Of a stretch of 30,463 nt of DNA, positions 15,029 through 21,372 are shown in pieces. The notes beneath the pieces are model-generated. The model was not told the origin of the DNA. It worked only from the letters and a program-made list of their open reading frames with translations, and did no database searches. This DNA comes from Tannerella sp. Lineage in GTDB: Bacteria > Bacteroidota > Bacteroidia > Bacteroidales > Tannerellaceae. Position 1 is the first letter of the stretch, and each line of letters opens with the position of its first letter. A program made the translations under genes and the position numbers. The stretch lies in assembly GCA_031283915.1 (NCBI GenBank), contig JAITAY010000100.1:1-30463 (forward strand). Direction: 5' to 3'.

Positions 15029-17089
15029 ATGATAAACCGTGAACTTATCCGTCCAAAAAGTATTGTGGTTGTCGGCGGCTCCAACAAGACGTCCAAACCG
15101 GGGGGAAATTGTGTACGAAACCTGATAAATGGAGCGTTTCAGGGAAATTTGTATGTGGTGAATGCAAGAGAAACGGAGGTGCAGGGTCTGAAATCCTACC
15201 CTCGCGTGTCGGATATCCCTCCGACCGAAATGGCCATCATTTCCATTCCGGCAGCCTTCTGTCCGGAGGCAGTAACGATACTGGCACAGGAAAAGGGCGT
15301 AAAGGCGTTCATCATGTATACGGCCGGTTTCGGTGAAGAAACCGAGGCGGGCGGGATGCTGGAAAAACAGATCGTGGAAGTGGTCACGAATGCCGGCGCC
15401 AGCCTGATTGGGCCAAACTGCATTGGCCTGCTGAACCGCTATCATCACAGTTTGTTTACACTTCCGATTCCTGAAATGGATCCGTTCGGGGTCGACATGA
15501 TTTCCAGTTCGGGAGGGACAGCCATCTTTATCATGGAATCATCCATCCGGATGGGTCTGCGTTTCAATTCCGTATGGTCGGTCGGGAACAGTGCGCAGAT
15601 TTCCGTGGAAGACGTCCTTGAATACATGGATGAACATTTCAATCCCGAAACGGATTCGAAAATCAAACTGCTTTATATCGAAAGTATCAAACACCCGGAC
15701 AAACTGTTGGAACATACGGCGTCGCTTATTCGCAAGGGATGCAGGATTGCAGCGATCAAATCGGGGACGTCCGAATCGGGCAGGCGGGCAGCCTCGTCCC
15801 ATACCGGTGCGATGGCCAATCCCGACTTGGCCGTGGAAGCACTTTTCCGCAAAGCCGGTGTGGTACGCTGTTTCAGCCGGGAAGAATTGGCGACGGTGGG
15901 TGCAGTCTTTACGTTACAAGCATTGAAAGGCAAAAACCTGGCGATTGTGACACATGCCGGAGGGCCGGCAGTGATGTTGACGGACGCCTTGTCGAAAGGC
16001 GGTATGGAAATTCCCGGTTTGCAGGGAATGCCGGAGGCGGACGATTTGAAAAAGAAATTGCTTCCCGGTTCGTCTGTCAACAATCCGATAGACATCCTCG
16101 GAACCGGTCGCCCCGAACATTTGGCGGCAGCAATCGATTTTTGTGAAAGGAACGACCGGTTCGACGGCATCGCTGTCATCTTCGGAAGCCCCGGACTGAC
16201 ACGGGTATATGAAGCATACGAAATATTGGATCAGAAGATGAGAACTTGTACGAAGCCTGTTTTTCCCGTGTTGCCTTCCGTAAGTACAGCGTGGGATGAG
16301 ACCGACTTCTTCGTGAAAAAAGGTCATGTCAACTTCAGCGACGAAGTTGGCTTGGCCGAGGCGCTTACTGAAATTTTGAAGACACCGCCTCCTCTGGCAA
16401 ACAGCCTTGAATTGAAAGGAGTAGATATTCCGCTGATTCGCCGGATCATTGACCGGATTCCCGAATCGGGTTACATCTCGCCCACATCTGTGCAGGAACT
16501 TTTCAAAGCAACCGGTATTCCGATCGTGGAAGAACTGGTATCCGACGAGTGGGCAACTATTTGCCGGTTTGCAGACAAGGTGCATTATCCGGTAGTCGCC
16601 AAGGTATCAGGGCCTGTGCATAAATCCGATGTCGGCGGAGTTGTGTTGAATATCCGTTCGGAAAAACACCTGAAAATCGAATTTGATCGGTTGATGAATC
16701 TGCCGGATGCGAAGGCCGTAATGATTCAGCCCATGCTGAAAGGCTTGGAGTTGTTTGCCGGCGCAAAATACGAAGAAGGATTCGGTCACATCGTCCTTTG
16801 CGGGTTGGGAGGTATTTTTGTGGAAATATTCGGAGACGTTGCATCCGGTCTTGCGCCACTGGCCACGGAAGAAGCTTTGTCCATGATTCGCTCCCTGCGT
16901 GGATATAAAGTTTTCAAAGGCGCCCGCGGACAGAAAGGCATTGATGAATACGCTTTTGCGAAAATTGTAGTGCATCTTTCGGCTTTACTTCGTTTCGCGA
17001 CGGAAATCAAGGAGTTGGACATAAATCCTTTGCTGGCGACCGAAACCGGAATCATAGCCGTCGACGCCCGCATCAGAATAGAGAAATAG
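15029..17089 (+). CDS. ADP-forming acyl-CoA (acetyl-CoA) synthetase, fused alpha-beta form
   Basis: The 686-aa protein joins a CoA-binding Rossmann domain (residues ~5-135: IVVVGGSNKTSKPGGN, LIGPNCIGLLN), succinyl-CoA-synthetase-like domains (~145-450) and a C-terminal ATP-grasp domain (~480-685: YPVVAKVSGPVHKSDVGGV, ELDINPLLA). His258 in ASSHTGAM matches the phospho-His loop of ADP-forming acetyl-CoA synthetases. The enzyme would turn an acyl-CoA, ADP and phosphate into the acid, CoA and ATP, an energy-saving step when amino acids or sugars are fermented. It stands alone behind its own -7 box and is flanked on both sides by related palindromic repeats. Confidence 0.93.
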   Translation: MINRELIRPKSIVVVGGSNKTSKPGGNCVRNLINGAFQGNLYVVNARETEVQGLKSYPRVSDIPPTEMAIISIPAAFCPEAVTILAQEKGVKAFIMYTAGFGEETEAGGMLEKQIVEVVTNAGASLIGPNCIGLLNRYHHSLFTLPIPEMDPFGVDMISSSGGTAIFIMESSIRMGLRFNSVWSVGNSAQISVEDVLEYMDEHFNPETDSKIKLLYIESIKHPDKLLEHTASLIRKGCRIAAIKSGTSESGRRAASSHTGAMANPDLAVEALFRKAGVVRCFSREELATVGAVFTLQALKGKNLAIVTHAGGPAVMLTDALSKGGMEIPGLQGMPEADDLKKKLLPGSSVNNPIDILGTGRPEHLAAAIDFCERNDRFDGIAVIFGSPGLTRVYEAYEILDQKMRTCTKPVFPVLPSVSTAWDETDFFVKKGHVNFSDEVGLAEALTEILKTPPPLANSLELKGVDIPLIRRIIDRIPESGYISPTSVQELFKATGIPIVEELVSDEWATICRFADKVHYPVVAKVSGPVHKSDVGGVVLNIRSEKHLKIEFDRLMNLPDAKAVMIQPMLKGLELFAGAKYEEGFGHIVLCGLGGIFVEIFGDVASGLAPLATEEALSMIRSLRGYKVFKGARGQKGIDEYAFAKIVVHLSALLRFATEIKELDINPLLATETGIIAVDARIRIEK

Positions 17090-17116
17090 CAAACAGCTTC
17101 GTTAGCAGGAGCCATA

Positions 17117-17193
17117 GTAGTACGGAAAACACGGAGGGGGGGACGGCGGAAAAAAATCTCCGTGTACTCCGGGCGCTTCGTGTCTCCGTAGTT
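17117..17193. repeat. Palindromic repeat, copy B
   Basis: Related to copy A at 14926-14999: a left arm TACGGAAAACACGGAGG, a G-rich and A-rich centre, and a right arm AATCTCCGTGTACTCCG followed by CTTCGTGTCTCCGTAG. The central stretch from AAAAAATCTCCGTGT to CTCCG is nearly the same in both copies, except for one base. It begins ~28 bp after the acyl-CoA synthetase stop. Confidence 0.65.
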
Positions 17194-17246
17194 CAATCAT
17201 CTTTTTTTGAGGTGAGAGAAAGCAGCAGGTAATGGATAACGGATAA

Positions 17247-17449
17247 AAACCTTATTTCTACCTTATTCCAATAACAAAACAACCTTAGTAGTAGGCCAGG
17301 TTGGAAACACATACCCTTCGGCCTTATTACCTTATTGTTTTGTCGCGTCCGGCGCTTCATTTACATACGCTCATAAGGTTGTTGTCTACATCCTTACCCC
17401 CCTGCTACTAAGGTTGTTTTGTTCTTTAAATAAGGTAGAAATAAGGTTT
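17247..17449. mobile_element. ~203-bp MITE-like element with ~49-bp inverted ends
   Basis: Both ends read AAACCTTATTTCTACCTTATT, then about 28 further matching bases (AACAAAACAACCTTAGTAG, then AGG) in opposite orientation, with only about five differences over 49 bp. The interior has no gene. The left end occurs again, truncated, at about 20369-20410 and 20480-20561. No clear target duplication is visible. It is probably a non-autonomous transposable or dispersed structural repeat. Confidence 0.75.
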
Positions 17450-17470
17450 GCATAGCCAACGCAGGACTGG

Positions 17471-17504
17471 AAAGAAAAAGGGCGAACCGCAAGGCTCGCC
17501 CTTT
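17471..17504 (-). terminator. Intrinsic terminator downstream of the LRR gene
   Basis: On the minus strand AAAGGGCGA pairs with TCGCCCTTT (17504-17496 with 17485-17477). The loop region has further pairing, and TTTTTCTTT follows. It lies ~65 bp beyond the stop codon of the LRR gene. Confidence 0.7.
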
Positions 17505-17568
17505 CTGCTTGCAACGGGGAATTCTCCGCTGCACTTCCGACGGTTCGACGTCTCCGGCGCCCGCGGCT

Positions 17569-18270
17569 TTACTGCTCAACAATCCTCCCGAACTCCTTCC
17601 AGACATCGGCCGCTTCGTAAAGCGACTTCGTGCCGGCGGGTACGTGCAGGGTGCTTTTTTTCAAGTCCGGGCCGCCCAATATTTCACCTGCAATGAGAGG
17701 CTGCCCCCATTCGACAGTCACGGAGGTCAGGCCGCTGCAATAGGCAAAAGTCTTCTTTCCGATACTTGTCAGGCTGTTGGGGAGGGAGACGGAGGTCAGG
17801 CCGCTGCAATCCATAAAAGCCCCGTCTCCGATACTTGTCAGGCTGTTGGAGAGGGTGATGGAGGTCAGGCCGCTACAACCCAGAAAAGCCCCGTCTCCGA
17901 TACTTGTCAGGCTGTTGGGGAGGGTGATGGAGGTCAGCCCGCTGCAAGCGGCAAAAGCTGCCCCTTCAATATCTGTCAGGCTGTTGGGGAAGGTGACGGA
18001 GGTCAGGCCGCTGCAAGCGGCAAAAGCAAACTCTCCGATACTTGTCACGCCTTGTTTAATAATTACCGAGGTAAACGACACCCCCCATGGAGCGGTGGTT
18101 ATGTCACCATCGCTTTCATAATCATAATCATCCATTGCACCTGTCCCGCTAATGGTTAGCGTATTGTTCTCTATTGACCACTCAAGACTTCCAGCCCTTC
18201 CGCTTGTCTGTGCGAAACCTGCTGCTGGAAGCAGCATCATTGCTAATACTAAAATAAAATTCTTCTTCAT
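17569..18270 (-). CDS. BspA-like leucine-rich-repeat secreted protein
   Basis: The start is the ATG at 18270-18268, because MKKNFILVLAMMLLPAAGFAQ is a clear signal peptide; a longer frame from 18393 adds 41 basic residues and is unlikely. The 233-aa protein has a short N-terminal module (LEWSIENNTLTISGTGAMDD), then about five 23-residue LRR_5 (Treponema pallidum/BspA type) units of the form LTSIGDGAFxGCSGLTSITL, and ends VPAGTKSLYEAADVWKEF. Such proteins are surface or secreted and often mediate adhesion. It is short for the family and has no T9SS sorting domain. The DNA of neighbouring units is nearly identical (69-bp period), pointing to recent repeat expansion. It lies downstream of the 220-aa gene but 306 bp away. 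Confidence 0.9.
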   Translation of the reverse strand: MKKNFILVLAMMLLPAAGFAQTSGRAGSLEWSIENNTLTISGTGAMDDYDYESDGDITTAPWGVSFTSVIIKQGVTSIGEFAFAACSGLTSVTFPNSLTDIEGAAFAACSGLTSITLPNSLTSIGDGAFLGCSGLTSITLSNSLTSIGDGAFMDCSGLTSVSLPNSLTSIGKKTFAYCSGLTSVTVEWGQPLIAGEILGGPDLKKSTLHVPAGTKSLYEAADVWKEFGRIVEQ

Positions 18271-18576
18271 TGTCTGTTTAATTAATCGTTTTTTTAATCG
18301 GTTGTTTGTTCTTTTTCTTTCCGAACGTTGATTCGCCCGATTGCCGGATTTCCGGGAAGGGAAATACAGGGATCTTCCCCCCGGTCCTTTCATCGGGCAA
18401 ATCGCTGTCCGGACTTTTTTGGTTTTAACTTTTCAATTCTCAGGGCCTAACGGCCCAACACGTTTCCTCGCCGAACGGCGATGCTTTTGATCGGCCCGAT
18501 TCCCCGGCTGCTCTGTTCAGGGAGCGAAGCCACCTTTGCATCGCGCGAATCCTCCGAATCACCGTTCGGCCCATTC
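18271..18576. other. 306-bp non-coding gap
   Basis: No gene is visible on either strand. It holds two small perfect hairpins, GGGCC-TAAC-GGCCC (18443-18456) and TCGCCG-AA-CGGCGA (18468-18481), neither followed by a T-tract. No exact TAnnTTTG box was found for the LRR gene on the minus strand. Confidence 0.6.
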
Positions 18577-19239
18577 TCAGGGCACGATGGCCGAAACAAT
18601 CTCCGACCAGGGCCCTTTTTCGCCCCTCATGTTCTCCCAGCGCAGGCAAAACCATACCATCCGTCCGCGTTCTTCGCCCTTAAACTCCAGCTTGAACGGT
18701 GTCCGGGTGTCGAAAGCCGAGTGCGGCAGGTCGTCCGGATTGACCACGGGCGTCTCCGAGAACCCCCACTTGATTTCGGCGCCGTGCACGCCAAACGGTT
18801 TGGCGCGTCCTTCGCTTCCGGCGTCCCGGAAATCAATCCCCAGGACGCGGATCGTGGCGCTGTCGACCGTAAACAGGGGGTAGGTCAAAGGCACGGGCCT
18901 GGGCGTGTGCCTCGTCTTGTGGATGTGCAGCCCCAGGTTGTCGCGGTCTTCGTCCGAGACCAGGTGATTATAGGTCAAATATTCCCGAATAAACGCCCGC
19001 AAGGCCGCCTTCAATGCGGCTATCGCATTGTTTTTGGCCAGGATGCCGGCTTTGGTGCGCGTAGCCGGCGCCAGGGCGGCGGCATACTTCGTCTGGAAGT
19101 CGTCCCTGAGCGACACCAGCGGCGCAATCACACTCTCTGCGATGCCGAAGCGTTGCAGATTCACAATCAGGTAGCCGAAAAACGTCACTACCCATGCATA
19201 AAATTCAGCCTCTTTCGCAGGCAAAAAATCAGTTCCCAT
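18577..19239 (-). CDS. Protein of unknown function (220 aa), paralogue of the gene at 3736-4392
   Basis: ATG at 19239-19237 gives a 220-aa protein with no signal peptide. Residues ~1-95 are helical (MGTDFLPAKEAEFYAWVV to ALKAALRAFIREYLTYN). A conserved linker LGLHIHKTRHTPRPVPLTYP follows, and the C-terminal half is beta-rich (FKLEFKGEERGRMVWFCLRW, then EKGPWSEIVSAIVP), like a fibronectin-III fold. The same organisation and the GPWS end occur in the 218-aa protein at 3736. The ORF directly upstream (12 bp away) ends in a truncated, diverged copy of residues ~12-95. Family members I know are all hypothetical proteins of Bacteroidales. Function is unknown; the helical-plus-Fn3 plan suggests protein binding. 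Confidence 0.87.
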   Translation of the reverse strand: MGTDFLPAKEAEFYAWVVTFFGYLIVNLQRFGIAESVIAPLVSLRDDFQTKYAAALAPATRTKAGILAKNNAIAALKAALRAFIREYLTYNHLVSDEDRDNLGLHIHKTRHTPRPVPLTYPLFTVDSATIRVLGIDFRDAGSEGRAKPFGVHGAEIKWGFSETPVVNPDDLPHSAFDTRTPFKLEFKGEERGRMVWFCLRWENMRGEKGPWSEIVSAIVP

Positions 19240-19251
19240 TACAATTCCATT

Positions 19252-20211
19252 TTAAAATAAAACATACGGTTTACAGCTTAAATACTCACGGACAAAAGCC
19301 CGCAAGGCCGTCTTCCGTGCGTTGGACACACGTTTTCCGGCAGGCAGGCCTGTTCCGTCGGGCGCAGCCGTGACCGGCATAGCCCCCCGTTCCGCCCCGA
19401 CGCCGTCCCTGAACGGCGCCAACAGCGCAGTCACACATTCCACAGCGCCGCAACGTTGCAGATTCACAAGCCGGCAGCCGAACACCGTCGCCGCCCGCAC
19501 ATACCACCCCGCCTTTCGTCGGGGCTGTTTATGACACTTCCTTTCGGGTAAGGAAAAAGCGTCCGTTCTCCGGGCAGAAGCTCCGCACAAACCGCAGGGC
19601 CTGTTGCGGACGCCTGGCCGCATCTCCGCCGCATCTCCGGACATGCCCGATAAACTTCCGGACATTCCCAATGAAGTTCCCGAATAGTTGAATGAAGTTT
19701 CCGAATAGTTGAATAAAGCTCCCGAATAGTTGAATGAAATTTCCGAATAGTTGAATAAAGCTCCCGAATAGTTGAATGAAATTTCCGAATAGTCGAATAA
19801 AGCTCCCGAATAGTTGAATGAAATTTCCGAATAGTCGAATAAAGCTCCCAAATAGTTGAATGAAATTTCCGAATAGTTGAATAAAGCTCCCGAATAGTTG
19901 AATGAAGCTCCGGGAAGGTCTGATAAACGTCCGGACAGGTCGCTCCGGTCCCCCTGGAGTTCCCCTAAGTCCCTCGAAAGGCCGCACACCCCCTCCGCCG
20001 AATCGGAAAGGCTGTCCGGCATACCGTGTGCTTGGCCGGAAGAAAAGAAGGTGAAAAAGGAAAGGGGTATGTTTTTATCCGTGGTCGTTAGAAGGAAAAT
20101 ACCCCCCCCCGAAACATTTATTAATATTTTGGATGGCCGGCGGGAAACTCCGTTTCCGCTTGTGTTGAGCAGTCTTTTATCGAATACTGCGTTTTCCATT
20201 TTTTTGTTCAT
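19252..20211 (-). CDS. Heptad-array ORF fused to a truncated duplicate of the 220-aa gene
   Basis: The 319-aa ORF begins MNKKMENAVFDKRLL, 29 bp downstream of an exact -7 box. Residues ~77-207 are seven-residue repeats, alternating SGALFNY and SEISFNY in the core and degenerate at both ends (QGDRSDL, SGSLSGM). Residues ~237-319 align without gaps to residues ~12-95 of the 220-aa protein encoded just downstream, sharing LVNLQR and ALRAF-REYL; the copy then stops at YVLF. This is a partial, diverged gene duplication joined in frame to a 21-bp array. A second minus frame (19987-19529) through the array is also open, giving FIQLFGN/FIQLFGS heptads, so the translated frame is uncertain. It may be a pseudogene-like relic or a real repeat protein. 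Confidence 0.45.
   Translation of the reverse strand: MNKKMENAVFDKRLLNTSGNGVSRRPSKILINVSGGGIFLLTTTDKNIPLSFFTFFSSGQAHGMPDSLSDSAEGVCGLSRDLGELQGDRSDLSGRLSDLPGASFNYSGALFNYSEISFNYLGALFDYSEISFNYSGALFDYSEISFNYSGALFNYSEISFNYSGALFNYSETSFNYSGTSLGMSGSLSGMSGDAAEMRPGVRNRPCGLCGASARRTDAFSLPERKCHKQPRRKAGWYVRAATVFGCRLVNLQRCGAVECVTALLAPFRDGVGAERGAMPVTAAPDGTGLPAGKRVSNARKTALRAFVREYLSCKPYVLF
19682..19912. repeat. 21-bp tandem array, eleven core units with 42-bp higher-order period
   Basis: Eleven units of exactly 21 bp start at 19682 and repeat every 21 bp to 19912, most opening with GAATAGTTGAAT. Two unit types alternate in most of the array, ending in AAAGCTCCC or GAAATTTCC, so a 42-bp period is superimposed. 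Degenerate units continue for about 60 bp on each side. There are no spacers. The unit sequence is unrelated to the array at 3542-3667, but the period and the position upstream of the same gene family are the same. Confidence 0.95.
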
Positions 20212-20240
20212 TCAATATTTCATGAGAAAATTTATAGCAG

Positions 20241-20248
20241 CAAAGTTA
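20241..20248 (-). promoter_or_regulatory. Bacteroidota -7 box (TAACTTTG) before the heptad-array ORF
   Basis: On the minus strand TAACTTTG fits TAnnTTTG, with a TTTG 19 bp further upstream (start to start). It lies 29 bp before the ATG at 20211 and would transcribe the array, the truncated duplicate and the 220-aa gene. Confidence 0.5.
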
Positions 20249-20298
20249 AGTAAAAAACAAATGCAAAGAGGTGATGGGGGGGAATTTCTTACCCCTCC

Positions 20299-20522
20299 CC
20301 CGACCCCTCCCCACAAAGGGAGGGGAGGGGGAGCAGCGGCCACAGCAGCTATGTAACAAACATTCCAAAATCCTTATTTCTACCTTATTCCAATAACAAA
20401 ACAACCTTAGCCCGACCCCTCCCCACAAAGGGAGGGGAGGGGGAGCAGCGGCCACAGCAGCTATGTAACAAACATTCCAAAAACCTTATTTCTACCTTAT
20501 TCCAATAACTAAACAACCTTAG
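20299..20522. repeat. 112-bp direct tandem duplication
   Basis: 20299-20410 is repeated at 20411-20522 with only about two differences. Each copy contains a C-rich/G-rich hairpin (CCCTCCCC and GGGAGGGG around a short loop), the segment AGCAGCGGCCACAGCAGCTA, and the left ~42 bp of the inverted-repeat element found complete at 17247-17449. The high identity points to a recent duplication. It lies in the 735-bp gene-free interval 20212-20946. Confidence 0.9.
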
Positions 20523-20561
20523 TAGCCGGGGTTGAAATACATACCCTTATGTCCTTATTAT
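20480..20561. mobile_element. Truncated copy of the 17247-17449 element
   Basis: Roughly 80 bp from AAACCTTATTTCTACCTTAT to ACATACCCTTATGTCCTTATTA follow the left end of the complete element, then switch into the TTATTATACTGCAC repeat. The right half is missing. The junction suggests that one dispersed element inserted into or recombined with the other. Confidence 0.6.
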
Positions 20562-20768
20562 ACTGCACACGGCATAGTTTCGTGCATGGCCCGTTAGGGT
20601 ACCTGTCCATAGAAAACACCGGTTGTCAACCTGCCGGATCGCCCGCCAGGGCATTCACCTCCTGTTTATGAATCCCTTAACAGGGAAAAGGGATACCCGT
20701 TTTTCTGTTGACAGGATTCCCCTGCGGGGAAAATATCCACCTGCACAAAATCATACCGCGTAAAGTTT
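20554..20768. repeat. Dispersed ~200-bp repeat with imperfect inverted ends, copy 1
   Basis: The left end TTATTATACTGCAC, then CGGCATAGTTTCGTGCA, is mirrored imperfectly by the right end (TGCACAAAATCATACCGCG, 20745-20763). The inside holds CCCGTTAGGGT and TAGAAAACACCGG motifs, also found near 30415-30452, and several hairpins such as TTCCCC-TGC-GGGGAA. No gene. The left end recurs at 30255. Confidence 0.5.
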
Positions 20769-20796
20769 AAACAACCTCGACACTACCGACCGCTGC

Positions 20797-20838
20797 TAAT
20801 CATTAATCACTAACCACTAATCATTAACCATTAACAAC
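20797..20838. repeat. Six tandem heptamers (TAAYCAY)
   Basis: TAATCAT, TAATCAC, TAACCAC, TAATCAT, TAACCAT and TAACAAC follow each other without gaps, about 80 bp before the -7 box of the next operon. A shorter array of similar heptamers (TAACTAC, TGACTAC, TAACTAC) lies at 27260-27280. Confidence 0.8.
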
Positions 20839-20916
20839 GCCGGTTTTTTTGCAAACTCTTCCCATGCACAGTATATTTATTCAATGATTCATTTAGGTTA
20901 GCCCGGATTTTTCATG

Positions 20917-20924
20917 TAATTTTG
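20917..20924 (+). promoter_or_regulatory. Bacteroidota -7 box (TAATTTTG) for the lipoprotein-rlmL-dpp4-purD run
   Basis: TAATTTTG fits TAnnTTTG exactly, 22 bp before ATG 20947. A TTTAG at 20892-20896 lies 20 bp upstream and may serve as a weak -33 element. Confidence 0.65.
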
Positions 20925-20946
20925 TCACGGAATTAAAACAACAACT

Positions 20947-21366
20947 ATGAAAAAGTATGTATGCTTATTTGCTTTTATGATTTTTGCACTGATTGCGTGC
21001 GAAGGGCCGGAGGGGCCTGCGGGCGAGAGCCTGAGTTTGGAGACGTATTATTACACGGTGAATTCGCGGGACTGGCAGCCGATTGGCGAGGCCGGAGAGC
21101 TTACGTTTTATCAGTATATTGCAGATCTGGACATCGGCAACTATATTTATGAGCAGGGCGACGTTTCCGTTTTTATGTTTCTGACGGACAACAATAACGA
21201 GGTACAGGCGCCGCTTCCCTACTCTATTCCCCACACAGACGGCGGTATCAGGTGGACGGAACATTATACCTTCGACTTCGACCAGGGAACGGTTTCTTTT
21301 TATGCCGATTACCTCCGCGGAGAACTTCCTCCGACGCAGGAATTTCGCGTTGTACTGACCTGGTGA
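20947..21366 (+). CDS. Small lipoprotein with a short collagen-like start
   Basis: The 139-aa protein has a lipoprotein signal peptide (MKKYVCLFAFMIFALIAC). The lipidated Cys is followed by EGPEGPAGE, two Gly-x-x turns resembling the collagen-like start of many Bacteroidota lipoproteins. The rest (LETYYYTVNSRDWQPIGEAG; IRWTEHYTFDFDQGTVSFYA) looks beta-rich and ends FRVVLTW. It is envelope-anchored; the function is not recognised. It is the first gene of a tight run, ending 6 bp before the methyltransferase gene, and an exact -7 box lies 22 bp upstream. Confidence 0.88.
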   Translation: MKKYVCLFAFMIFALIACEGPEGPAGESLSLETYYYTVNSRDWQPIGEAGELTFYQYIADLDIGNYIYEQGDVSVFMFLTDNNNEVQAPLPYSIPHTDGGIRWTEHYTFDFDQGTVSFYADYLRGELPPTQEFRVVLTW

Positions 21367-21372
21367 ACGGCG

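Noticed and set aside
18481..19260. 259-aa plus-strand ORF opposite the 220-aa gene
   Set aside because: The minus strand has a clear paralogue relation to another gene in the window; the plus-strand product has none.
19252..20211. Diversity-generating retroelement variable region
   Set aside because: There is a partial gene duplicate next to an intact copy, but no reverse transcriptase gene and no adenine-specific pattern of differences was apparent.
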